64,000 nt of DNA from Halorubrum sp. CBA1229 (lineage in GTDB: Archaea; Halobacteriota; Halobacteria; Halobacteriales; Haloferacaceae): assembly GCF_003721435.2 (NCBI RefSeq), contig NZ_CP054585.1, forward strand, positions 2,294,001 to 2,358,000. The letters run 5' to 3'. The translations under genes were made by a program, and so were the position numbers. The first letter of the stretch is position 1; each line of letters opens with the position of its first letter. This document shows, piece by piece, positions 42,382 to 50,521 of this stretch. A model generated the notes under the pieces. It had not been told where the DNA came from and searched no databases. It saw only the letters and a program-made list of their open reading frames with translations.

Positions 42382-43665
42382 TCAGTCCCGGAAGAACTCG
42401 GCGTGCTCGAACGGCTCCTCTTCGCCCTCGACGGCGACGACATCGAGCGCGGTCACCGCGGCGCCGACCCCGAGGAGCCCGGCCAGGCTCGGCTCGGTCC
42501 GGCCCTCGTCCCCGGAGATCAGCTCCTTGATGTAGAGCCCGCCGGCGCCGTGGATCTCGACGGTCGCGTGGCGCGCGTCGTCGAGCTCAGCGGTCGCCTC
42601 GTACACGTCGCGCTCGCGGGTGATGCTCGCGCGCCGGTGGTCTACCCGGTTCGGGGTGTACTGCTCGACGGTCGTCCCCTCCAGCTCGTCGACCGCGGCG
42701 GCCAGCGCGTCGGCGTCGACGTCGGCGTCGAAGGTCACCTGCGCGCGGTAGCGCTTGGCGGCGTCGAGCTCCTTCACGCGCTCGACCATGTCGTACGTCG
42801 CGAGTCGGAGCCCCTCGACCTCGACGGCGCCGTCGGCGAAGGCGTTGATGTCGCTCTGGAGGCGCTCGACGTCGACCCGGCGGCGGCGCGGCTCCTCGAC
42901 CTCGACCACGAAGGGGCGGCCGGTGCCGAGCATCAGCGCGTCGACGTCCTCGCGGCCCGCGCCGTGGAACGTCGCCTCCGTGCCGTCCATCACGTCCTCG
43001 ACGATCGGCGCGGTGTACTCCTCGACGCTGTCGTCGTAGAGGTAGCCGGAGCCGCCGCAGTGGTCGCAGGGGTCCGCGCCCTGCCGGCCCGAGCCCTTAC
43101 ACTCGCGGCAGGGCCACTCGGTCTGGGGGATGTCGCGCTCCAGCTTCCGGTAGCGCCCGTAGACGAACGCCGAGTTCACCTTCGCGTCGAGCGCGTCCTC
43201 CGCGAGGTCGATCGTGAACTGCACGTCGGGCCGGTCGAAGGAGACCTCCGCGCCCGTGAGCCGACCGAACCGCTTGCCGACCTCGCGGTTGAACTCCGAC
43301 TTGAACGGCTCGCCCGCGTCCTCGTCGAGGCCGGCGTCAGCGCGGAGCAGCGCCTCGTTCTCCTCGATCAGCGGCGGGGGGCGGGTGCCGACGTTGTAGG
43401 TGGAAAACTCGATCCCCTCGATCGCCTCGGCGGCGCGCTCGGCCCACTCGTCGAACTCGGTGCAGCGTCCCTCACAGACCCAGCAGTCCGCGGTCTCGAC
43501 CGGCTCGTGGTCCTCGTCGTCGCGCAGCGCGATCGAGACGCGCAGCGCCGAGCCGCGCTCGGCGTTCGACAGCCCGAAGCTCCGGTCGGCGACGAGCCGG
43601 CCGAGACAGGCGTCGCACACCGGCCCCGTCTCGGTCGCCCGCGCCGCGACCTCCAGTACGTCCAT
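42382..43665 (-). CDS. pus10: tRNA pseudouridine synthase Pus10 (archaeal, psi54/psi55)
   Basis: 427 residues. The N-terminal zinc/THUMP part has CDACLGR near residue 17 and CWVCEGRC near 62. The catalytic domain has REDVDALMLGTGRPFVVEV near 265 with the catalytic Asp, and HGAGGLYIKELISGDEGRTEPSL near the end. An inserted CxxCxGxG zinc segment (CRECKGSGRQGADPCDHC, about 192-209) is like DnaJ zinc ribbons. It makes pseudouridine 54 and 55 in archaeal tRNAs. Initiation is at ATG 43665; the DUF5830-like gene lies divergently 138 bp away. Confidence 0.96.
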   Translation of the reverse strand: MDVLEVAARATETGPVCDACLGRLVADRSFGLSNAERGSALRVSIALRDDEDHEPVETADCWVCEGRCTEFDEWAERAAEAIEGIEFSTYNVGTRPPPLIEENEALLRADAGLDEDAGEPFKSEFNREVGKRFGRLTGAEVSFDRPDVQFTIDLAEDALDAKVNSAFVYGRYRKLERDIPQTEWPCRECKGSGRQGADPCDHCGGSGYLYDDSVEEYTAPIVEDVMDGTEATFHGAGREDVDALMLGTGRPFVVEVEEPRRRRVDVERLQSDINAFADGAVEVEGLRLATYDMVERVKELDAAKRYRAQVTFDADVDADALAAAVDELEGTTVEQYTPNRVDHRRASITRERDVYEATAELDDARHATVEIHGAGGLYIKELISGDEGRTEPSLAGLLGVGAAVTALDVVAVEGEEEPFEHAEFFRD

Positions 43666-43803
43666 ACGCCCTCCAGCGCCCCGCGTGGTAACTGTCTTAC
43701 TACATCGCGGGCCAACGGCGGCAGGGCGGCCGGCGCCCCCCGCTCCGCACTCGCCCCGCCGTCTCCCGGCCGACTTAAGAGGGTCCGAGTCGTTTCGCCG
43801 GGC

Positions 43804-44190
43804 GTGAACGAGCCGGCGTCCCGGGAGGAGAAGCTGGAGCTCGGCGTCGAGCTGCTCGCGCACCTCGAGCACGAGGAGCTCCCGCTGCCGGACGCGATCG
43901 ACCGGATCGAGACGGTGACGACGAGCCCCGCGCTCACCCGGGAGATCCTCGACGCCGCCGAGAAGCGCGGCGTCATCGAACGCGAGGACGCACGTCTCAG
44001 AGTCCAGCGCGGCGGCACCTACGTCAACTACGACAGCCAAGTCGTCCAGCGGGAGGGCGAGTTCGAGTGTCGCCGGTGCGGGACCGGCATCACGACCGGC
44101 CACTTCGTGAAACTCGACGCCGGCGAGCTCGGTCCGTTCGGCTCCTCCTGCATCCGGAAGGTGACCGGGCGCGATTCCGACGACGAGTGA
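43804..44190 (+). CDS. DUF5830-like zinc-ribbon haloarchaeal protein
   Basis: 128 residues. The N-terminal helical part (EEKLELGVELLAHLEHEELP, DAIDRIETVTTSPALTREILDAAEKRGVI) is followed by a CRRCGTGITTGHFVKLDAGELGP segment and GSSCIRK, which give three visible cysteines of a zinc ribbon (fourth ligand uncertain, possibly His). I recall it as DUF5830. It starts with GTG at 43804; TTAAG about 30 bp upstream is the TATA. Element copy C begins 20 bp after its stop. Confidence 0.8.
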   Translation: MNEPASREEKLELGVELLAHLEHEELPLPDAIDRIETVTTSPALTREILDAAEKRGVIEREDARLRVQRGGTYVNYDSQVVQREGEFECRRCGTGITTGHFVKLDAGELGPFGSSCIRKVTGRDSDDE

Positions 44191-44210
44191 GCGTCGCGAC
44201 CGCGACACGT

Positions 44211-44521
44211 ATTTATAAATCCATACCGCGGCGGCGCGCGCCTCCGAGCGGCCGTTTATAAACGGCCGTGAGGAGCGCGTGCGAGGGAGTCGGTCGCCCG
44301 GAGCGACGCGGAGGGCGACCGACGAGGCTGGGGAGGCGTGAGGATGCGGTCGCTGTGCGGGGCGGGACTCGAAGGGGCAGCCGCGAGGGCGACGCACGGC
44401 GACGCAAGGACCGCAGGGAACGAGCGAAGCGAGTGACCGAGGACCGTAGCGAGCCGCGCGAGCCGTCGCGGCTGGGGCTTCGGCGGTGTCCACCGACAAT
44501 ACGGAGTCAACCGTTTACAAA
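44211..44521 (+). repeat. Dispersed structured element, copy C (candidate multicopy RNA)
   Basis: Opens with ATTTATAAAT (44211-44220). Hairpin I is a perfect 20-bp palindrome with a TATA word in its centre (44249-44268). Hairpin II: arms 44289-44299 and 44313-44323, loop GGAGCGACGCGGA. The 23-bp core is at 44321-44343, then GGCGGGACTCGAAGGGGCAG. The distal stem keeps only the outer CAGCCGCGA/TCGCGGCTG pairing (44379-44387 and 44465-44473). A variant GACGCAAGGACCG replaces GACGTAAGCACCG. One clear 3' block (GGGGCTTCGGCGGTGTCCACC) and a weakened end box GTTTACAAA follow. It fills the gap before trpS and no ORF is shared with other copies. Confidence 0.82.
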
Positions 44522-44649
44522 CAAACGACCGAACTGAGTGCGACCACATCTGCGACGCCGGTCTCACCACCATCCGCGTCTCCACCTTCGTATGCCACGT
44601 CCTGACGCGCAAGCGAACGGTTTTTGCGTCGACCGACGGGAGGAGACGT

Positions 44650-46359
44650 ATGGACGAGGACACCCCCGAGGAGACGGGGTCGGCGGCGCGGGTGGACGAC
44701 GCCGACCCCCGACGCGACGCCCCCGCGGTTCGATCGGACGGCGGCACGGAGCGCGCGGACGGACCGACCGAGGACGTCGCGCTCGACCCGTGGGGGTCGG
44801 CGTCGGTCGGCGACTACGCGGACCTCTTCGAGGAGTTCGGCATCGAGGCGTTCGACGACGTGGCCGACGACGTTGCCGACCCGCACTACCTGATGCGCCG
44901 CGGTGTCATCTTCGGGCACCGCGAGTACGACGCCGTCGCCGAGGCGATGGCGAACGACGAGCCGTTCGCCGCGCTCTCCGGGTTCATGCCCACCGGCGAC
45001 CCGCACATCGGCCACAAGCTCGTCTTCGACGAGATCATCTGGCACCAACAGCAGGGCGGCGACGCCTTCGGGCTGATCGCCGACCTCGAGGCCCACTCCG
45101 CCCGGGGGATGTCGTGGGACGAGATCGACGAGCACGCGCGCAACTACCTCCTCAGCCTGCTCGCGCTCGGCTTCGACGCCGAGGACGGCGAGCTGTACCG
45201 GCAGTCCGACAACCGGGCGGTGCAGGACCTCGGCTTCGAGCTGGGCTCGAAGGCGAACTTCTCGGAGTTCGAGGCGATCTACGGCTTCGACGGCGAGACC
45301 AACATCTCGCACATGCAGAGCGTCGTGACCCAGACCGCGGACATCCTCTACCCGCAGCTCGTCGACGAGCCGAAGCCGACCGTCATCCCGGTCGGTCCGG
45401 ACCAGGACCCGCACGTCCGGCTGACCCGCGACCTGGCGACCCGCGTCCGCTACTTCAAGGTGACCGAGGCGTTCGCGAGCTTCGAGCTCGACGACGACGA
45501 GCGCCAGCTCGTCCGGGCCGCGTACGACGCGCTCGCGGCCGGGGGCGCGGCGGACGACGACGGCGAGGTCGACGACGCCGACACCGACGTGCGCTGTGAA
45601 GACGCCGCCGAGTGGCTCGCCGACTACGAGCCGCCGGAGTCGGGGGCGGACGACGCCGAGGAGGACACCGACGACGCCCCCGACCTCGCGGCCGCCAAGT
45701 CGACCGCCCTCGAGAAGCTCCGGGCGGGCGGGAAGGAGCCGCTCCGCCCCCGCGTGCGGTTCTTCGACCGCAACGCCACCGACGAGGCGTTCGAGGCCCT
45801 GATCGAGGCGGTCGACGGCGAGAAGCGCGTGTTCGAGGGGCACGTCGACGCCTTCGACCTCACCCGCGGCGAGGCCGAGTCGGTCGCCCGCGAGGTCGAG
45901 ATCGACCACGACGGGTTCGGCTTCCGGCAGCCCTCCTCGATCTACCACCGGTTCATGACCGGGCTCACCGGCGGGAAGATGTCCTCGTCGATCCCGGCGA
46001 GCCACATCTCGCTGCTCGACGACCCCGCGGACGGCTACGACAAGGTGAAGGCGGCGACCACGGGCGGCCGCGACACCGCCGAGAAGCAGCGCGAGCTCGG
46101 CGGCGAGGCCGACGAGTGCCCCGTCTACGAGCTGTACGCCTACCTGCTCGCGGGCGACGACGACGAGCTGACGAGGACCGTCTACTCCGAGTGCGTCAAC
46201 GGCGAGCGCCTCTGCGGCGGCTGCAAGGAGCAGGCCGCCGAGCTGATGCGGGAGTTCCTCGAGGACCACCAGGAGAAGCGCGCGGAGGCCGAGGAACTGC
46301 TCGACGACCTCGACATCGACCTCGACTCCGACCGGCGCGGGACCGGCGGCGAGCACTAA
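44650..46359 (+). CDS. trpS: Tryptophanyl-tRNA synthetase
   Basis: 569 residues, class I. The HIGH-type signature is SGFMPTGDPHIGH near residue 115, the KMSKS loop GGKMSSSIPAS near 442. VIPVGPDQDPHVRLTRDLA and SIYHRFMTGL are archaeal TrpRS features. It charges tRNA-Trp. A long acidic insert (residues about 294-350) and a 60-residue N-terminal extension are halophilic additions. It lies right after element copy C, whose end is about 125 bp before the ATG. No tRNA-Trp or attenuator is seen there. Confidence 0.96.
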   Translation: MDEDTPEETGSAARVDDADPRRDAPAVRSDGGTERADGPTEDVALDPWGSASVGDYADLFEEFGIEAFDDVADDVADPHYLMRRGVIFGHREYDAVAEAMANDEPFAALSGFMPTGDPHIGHKLVFDEIIWHQQQGGDAFGLIADLEAHSARGMSWDEIDEHARNYLLSLLALGFDAEDGELYRQSDNRAVQDLGFELGSKANFSEFEAIYGFDGETNISHMQSVVTQTADILYPQLVDEPKPTVIPVGPDQDPHVRLTRDLATRVRYFKVTEAFASFELDDDERQLVRAAYDALAAGGAADDDGEVDDADTDVRCEDAAEWLADYEPPESGADDAEEDTDDAPDLAAAKSTALEKLRAGGKEPLRPRVRFFDRNATDEAFEALIEAVDGEKRVFEGHVDAFDLTRGEAESVAREVEIDHDGFGFRQPSSIYHRFMTGLTGGKMSSSIPASHISLLDDPADGYDKVKAATTGGRDTAEKQRELGGEADECPVYELYAYLLAGDDDELTRTVYSECVNGERLCGGCKEQAAELMREFLEDHQEKRAEAEELLDDLDIDLDSDRRGTGGEH

Positions 46360-46401
46360 GTCGTCCACTCTCGGCGTAGCGGGTGATTCTCGCACACCTT
46401 C

Positions 46402-46866
46402 TTTATAATAGACAGTGCGGTGGCGCGTGCCTGCGAGCGGCCGCCACCGGCGGCCGCGAGTCAGCTCGCGCGAGGGAGTCGGCGGTCCGGAGCGAAGCGG
46501 AGGACCGCCGACGAGGCTGGGGAGGCGTGAGGTGCTGTGCTGGGCGGTGCGGGGCGGGACTCGAAGGGGCAGCCGCGAGGACAGCGCAAGCGTTCACGAG
46601 AGCTTTGCTCTCGTGAGCCAATCAGAACGCTTCGCGTTCTGATGACGACGTAAGCACCGGAACGAGGGAGCGAACGGAGTGAGCGACCGAGTGAGGAGCG
46701 TGGTTCGAGACGCCTTTGGCGTCTCGTCATCACGAAAGGCGCAGAGCGCCTTTCGAACGACAGCGAGCGTGCGCTGTCCTCGCGGCTGGGGCTTCGGAGG
46801 TGTTTGTCGCCGGTTCGCTAGCGACTATTTATAAGTAAGCGGCTGGGGCTTCGGAGGTGTTCTCAG
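46402..46866 (+). repeat. Dispersed structured element, copy D (largest; candidate multicopy RNA)
   Basis: Opens with TTTATAATA (46402-46410). Hairpin I arms are 46438-46445 and 46449-46456; hairpin II arms 46478-46488 and 46502-46512 with loop GGAGCGAAGCGGA; 23-bp core 46510-46532. The distal stem has perfect 19-bp arms (46570-46588 and 46770-46788) whose inner 9 bp differ from copy B. Inside are four compact hairpins, near 46596-46616, 46624-46642, 46706-46726 and 46733-46755, plus GACGTAAGCACCG (46647-46659). Two 3' blocks follow (from about 46784 and 46841) with TTTATAAG between them (46828-46835). It fills the gap between trpS and the DUF5518-like gene. Confidence 0.86.
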
Positions 46867-46902
46867 CGGATCCGAGCTCGACCACTCATAACAGCGACCG
46901 AC

Positions 46903-47265
46903 TTACAGTTCGTCTTTTACGTACACGCCCAGTACTCCGCCGAGCGCGCTCAACACGACGGTGTAGGCGACGCCGCCCAGCACGGCGATCGCCCCGAGGA
47001 GGAAGATCCCCCCGGCTGCGATCCCGATCTCGGCCGGGAACGCGAAGAACCCCAAAAGCGGGAAAACGACCAGCACGAGCAACAGCAGCCCGACGATCGG
47101 GATCGACGCGATCGCGCCGGAGAGCGCGCCGACCCGCAGCCCGTCGTCGCCGTTTAAATACCCGGCGACCGCGCCGCCGAGGAGGGGTGAGATACCGGTG
47201 AACGAGAGGAGGGCCGACGCGATAGCGCCGACCACCGCGTTGAGGAGGGTGTTTTCGGTGTCCAT
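46903..47265 (-). CDS. Small DUF5518-like membrane protein
   Basis: 120 residues with three to four hydrophobic stretches: VVGAIASALLSFTG, a GG-rich GGAVAGYLNGDDGLRVGALSG turn, IVGLLLLVLVVFPLLGFFA, and GIFLLGAIAVLGGVAYTVVLSALGG. The central GYLNGDDGLRVGALSGAIA is typical of what I know as DUF5518. The function is unknown. It starts at ATG 47265 and faces the HerA-like gene divergently. Confidence 0.85.
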   Translation of the reverse strand: MDTENTLLNAVVGAIASALLSFTGISPLLGGAVAGYLNGDDGLRVGALSGAIASIPIVGLLLLVLVVFPLLGFFAFPAEIGIAAGGIFLLGAIAVLGGVAYTVVLSALGGVLGVYVKDEL

Positions 47266-47410
47266 GCGCTGTCCGACTCCCGGCGGCGGCATACGTTTTG
47301 CGGACCTCGAAGTACGAGCCATCCACGACCGACGCGACCGGTCGAGGGACGAGGCGACCGGCCGACGACCGAGGCGATGGTTTATGAGGCGGGCGCCACC
47401 TCTCACGGGT

Positions 47411-49366
47411 ATGAGCGAGGAGGAGACGATCCACGTCGCGGACGTCAGCGAGGGGATCGGCGGCGACGCGACGGCGGAACCCGGCGCTCCGGTCGAACTC
47501 CCGGTGGTCGACGTGCTCACCGGCCGGTCTTTTATAACGGGCAAAAGCGGGTCCGGCAAGAGTAACACCGCGTCCGTCGTGATTGAAAATCTGCTATCTA
47601 ACGGATTTCCTGTCATGATCGTGGACACTGACGGGGAATATTACGGACTTAAGGAAGAGTATGAAATTCTCCACGCCGGCGCCGACGACGAGTGCGACAT
47701 CGTCGTCTCCCCGGAGCACGCCGAGAAGCTCGCGAACCTCGCCTTAGAACAGAACGTCCCGATCATCCTCGACGTCTCCGGCTACTTGGAGGAGGAGACC
47801 GCCAACGAGCTCCTCCTCGAAGTCGTCAAGCAGCTGTTCGCGAAGGAGAAGCGCATGAAGAAGCCCTTCCTCCTCGTCGTCGAGGAGTGCCACGAGTACA
47901 TCCCCGAGGGCGGCGGGATGGACGAGACGGGGAAGATGCTGATCAAGGTCGGCAAGCGCGGGCGGAAGCACGGCCTCGGCATCGTCGGGATCAGCCAGCG
48001 CCCGGCCGACGTCAAGAAGGACTTCATCACACAGTGCGACTGGCTCTGCTGGCACCGGCTCACTTGGGACAACGACACGAAGGTGGTCGGGCGGATACTC
48101 GGCTCCAAATACTCGAACGCGGTCGAGGATCTGGGCGACGGCGAGGCGTTCCTGATGACCGACTGGGACGAGTCGATCCGCCGCATCCAGTTCCACCGCA
48201 AGGAGACGTTCGACGCGGGCGCGACCCCCGGCCTCGACGACTTCGAGCGCCCGGAGCTCAAGTCGGTCTCCAGCGACCTCGTCGGCGAGCTCCAGTCCAT
48301 CTCCGACGAGACGGAGCGCCGCGAGTCCGAGATCGCCGACCTCAGACAGAAGCTCGACAAGAAGGACCAGCGGATCGCCGACCTCGAGCGCGAGCTGGAG
48401 GAGGCCCGCGACCTGAGCAACATGGCCGACCAGTTCGCGCAGGCGCTCCTCGGGAAGGCCGAGGCGCCCTACCGCGGCGGGAGCGGGCACTCCTCGGTCG
48501 ACGGTGGGCGGTCCGTGGCCGGCGACCGCGGAAACGGCGAGGACGACGACCAGTCCGTGCTCAAGTCGTACGACGAGGCGGTCGCCGCGACCAGAGACGG
48601 CGGCGGGGAATCGGACGCCGACGCCGCCCCCGTTGACGCCGCCGTCGGCGCCGAAGACGTCACCGACGACACCGGTGAGGCCGACACCGCCGACGGCGAC
48701 CCCGAGGACGCCGAGGCGCCGCCCGAGGACGACGTCGAGCCCGTGACGCGCGCTGACGTCGCCGAGAGCGCGCTCCGCTTCGACGACGCCGTCGAACTCG
48801 GCACCCGCGAGGCGGTGATCGAGGAGCTCCGCGGCCGGATCGAGGCCCTCCCGGAGCTGTCGCGGGGGATGCTCCGCCACTACCGCCGCGAGGGCGTCAG
48901 CGACCCCGTCGCCGCCCACATCGACGCCGGCGGCGACGGCGACTCGGGGCACGCCTACAGCCGTCATCGACCGATTCGACGGGCGGGACTCATCCGACAC
49001 GCCGGACGCGGACACTACGCCTACGCCGTCCCAGACCTGATCCGCGAGGCGTACGCCGACCGGCTCGACGAGGAGAGCGTCCGGGAGATAGTCCGCGCCG
49101 TCGAGACCGCCTTCGTCCCCCCGGCAGAAAGGAGCTACCCGCCCGACGCTGACCCGACCGAGGTCGGCGTCGCATCCGGCGACGGCGCTATCGACAACGC
49201 GGACGGCGACGGTGCTGTCGACGACACGGACGGCGACGACGCTATCGTCGACACGGACGACGACGGCGAGCCCCCCGAGGCCGAAGAGGGCGCAGATCGA
49301 CCGACGAGCGCACTGAGCGACGCCGCGCGGCGCCTCGCGGAGCGCGGTCGCACCGGCGACGAGTGA
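47411..49366 (+). CDS. HerA-like (DUF87) ATPase
   Basis: 651 residues. Walker A ITGKSGSGKSN is near residue 40, Walker B FLLVVEECHEYIPEG near 155, and GLGIVGISQRPADVKKDFI near 190 is the motif-3 region with the arginine. A coiled coil (about 295-345), acidic linker (345-455), a winged-helix-like C-terminal domain (about 460-570) and an acidic tail follow. HerA-family motors work with NurA in DNA end resection; this orphan type lacks a NurA neighbour and is common in haloarchaea. A roughly 95-bp patch (47573-47667) uses AT-ending codons unlike the rest of the gene. Confidence 0.92.
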   Translation: MSEEETIHVADVSEGIGGDATAEPGAPVELPVVDVLTGRSFITGKSGSGKSNTASVVIENLLSNGFPVMIVDTDGEYYGLKEEYEILHAGADDECDIVVSPEHAEKLANLALEQNVPIILDVSGYLEEETANELLLEVVKQLFAKEKRMKKPFLLVVEECHEYIPEGGGMDETGKMLIKVGKRGRKHGLGIVGISQRPADVKKDFITQCDWLCWHRLTWDNDTKVVGRILGSKYSNAVEDLGDGEAFLMTDWDESIRRIQFHRKETFDAGATPGLDDFERPELKSVSSDLVGELQSISDETERRESEIADLRQKLDKKDQRIADLERELEEARDLSNMADQFAQALLGKAEAPYRGGSGHSSVDGGRSVAGDRGNGEDDDQSVLKSYDEAVAATRDGGGESDADAAPVDAAVGAEDVTDDTGEADTADGDPEDAEAPPEDDVEPVTRADVAESALRFDDAVELGTREAVIEELRGRIEALPELSRGMLRHYRREGVSDPVAAHIDAGGDGDSGHAYSRHRPIRRAGLIRHAGRGHYAYAVPDLIREAYADRLDEESVREIVRAVETAFVPPAERSYPPDADPTEVGVASGDGAIDNADGDGAVDDTDGDDAIVDTDDDGEPPEAEEGADRPTSALSDAARRLAERGRTGDE

Positions 49367-49370
49367 TCGG

Positions 49371-50333
49371 TCAGAACGGGACGGCGAGGTACTCGCTCGG
49401 GATCGCGTTCCGCGCGGTCACCTGCGGGTCGACAACCTGACTGATCTCCAGCCCGCCGACGAGACTGGAGAACAGGTACGCCTCGGTCCTAGAGAAGCCG
49501 TGGTCGTGCGCCAGCAGCCGCACGACGTCGCGGTTCGCGAGCTCGACGGCCTCCTCCAGCGTCCCGGCGCTCGCGACGGTCTTGACCGCGTCGCCGGTGT
49601 CGACGAGCGGGCGGTCGAGCCCGACCGCGGGGTCTTCGACCACCGAGACCGTCACGTCGATCTCGGTGCCGATCTCGGCGCCGGTCCCGCACATCTCGCC
49701 GTCGGCCATCGCGGCCTTCGAGTCGCCCATCGCGAGCATCGCGCCCTCCTGAAACACGGGGAAGTACGCGGTCGTCCCGGCAGTCATGTCGGTCGTGTCG
49801 AGGTTGCCGCCGTGGTCGTCGGGCGTGAGCGTCGACACCGACTCCTCCGCGGTGGCGACGCCGATCGTCCCGATCACGGGGTCGATCGGAACGTCGATCC
49901 CCTCGAACTCGACCGACCCGCCGCTCGCGCCGCCCCCGCCGCTCTCGCCTGCGCCGCCTTCACTTCCGGTGCCCTCGGCGTCGACCTCGGTGACCCGCGT
50001 CGCCGGGTGTTCGATCTCCGGGTCGTCCTGCAGGAGCCCGAATCCGGGCGCCGTGAGAACTCGCCCGACGTCCTCGGTGACGCGGACCGCCTCGATCTCG
50101 ACCGCGAGCACGTCGCCGGGGCTGGCCCCCTCGACGGCGATCGGACCGGTCGCCGCGTTCACCTCCTCGGGGATGGCGTCGAGGAGGTCGTCGTCGGTCT
50201 GGATCGCCCCGTTCAGGCTGTCGATCGTCTCGATCGTGAGCGACTCGCCGTCCGCGGCCTCGTAGACGGGCTCCATCTCCGGTGCGAACTCGTAGACGTG
50301 ACCGTCGCGATGGGAGACCAGCTCTCGTGGCAT
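49371..50333 (-). CDS. Acetamidase/formamidase family protein
   Basis: 320 residues of the FmdA/AmdA family, which hydrolyse short amides to ammonia. Visible: ASPGDVLAVEIEAVRV near residue 70, PVIGTIGVATAEESVSTLTPDDHGGNLDT near 155-182 (the catalytic HGGN motif), GDSKAAMADGEMCGTGAEI near 205 and DHGFSRTEAYLFSSLVGGLEISQVV near the end. A Gly/Ser-rich insert (about 120-140) is unusual. It ends only 5 bp beyond the converging HerA-like gene. Confidence 0.92.
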   Translation of the reverse strand: MPRELVSHRDGHVYEFAPEMEPVYEAADGESLTIETIDSLNGAIQTDDDLLDAIPEEVNAATGPIAVEGASPGDVLAVEIEAVRVTEDVGRVLTAPGFGLLQDDPEIEHPATRVTEVDAEGTGSEGGAGESGGGGASGGSVEFEGIDVPIDPVIGTIGVATAEESVSTLTPDDHGGNLDTTDMTAGTTAYFPVFQEGAMLAMGDSKAAMADGEMCGTGAEIGTEIDVTVSVVEDPAVGLDRPLVDTGDAVKTVASAGTLEEAVELANRDVVRLLAHDHGFSRTEAYLFSSLVGGLEISQVVDPQVTARNAIPSEYLAVPF

Positions 50334-50521
50334 GTCGTCTCAGACTCGGGAGCGCGCGGACAAAAATCCCCACGCGGACGCCCCTCGCGGACGCCCGGTT
50401 CGAGCCGCGGGGAGAGACGGCGTTCGGCCGTCGGTCTCGGCCCGTCGGTCTCACCGGGCGACGTAACGGATTCGTTTCACCTTCGATCAGCTTTACAAGC
50501 CGACGTCACGCATGGGGCGTA

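Noticed and set aside
44211-44521. Copy C as a trpS leader or T-box/riboswitch
   Set aside because: The same element lies where no gene follows on its strand (copies A, D and E), so its presence before trpS looks incidental.
46550-46580. tRNA-like T-loop in the element (minus strand CCCCTTCGAGTCCCG)
   Set aside because: The flanks do not form a T-stem, no acceptor or anticodon arm is present, and copies A, B and E have T in place of C.
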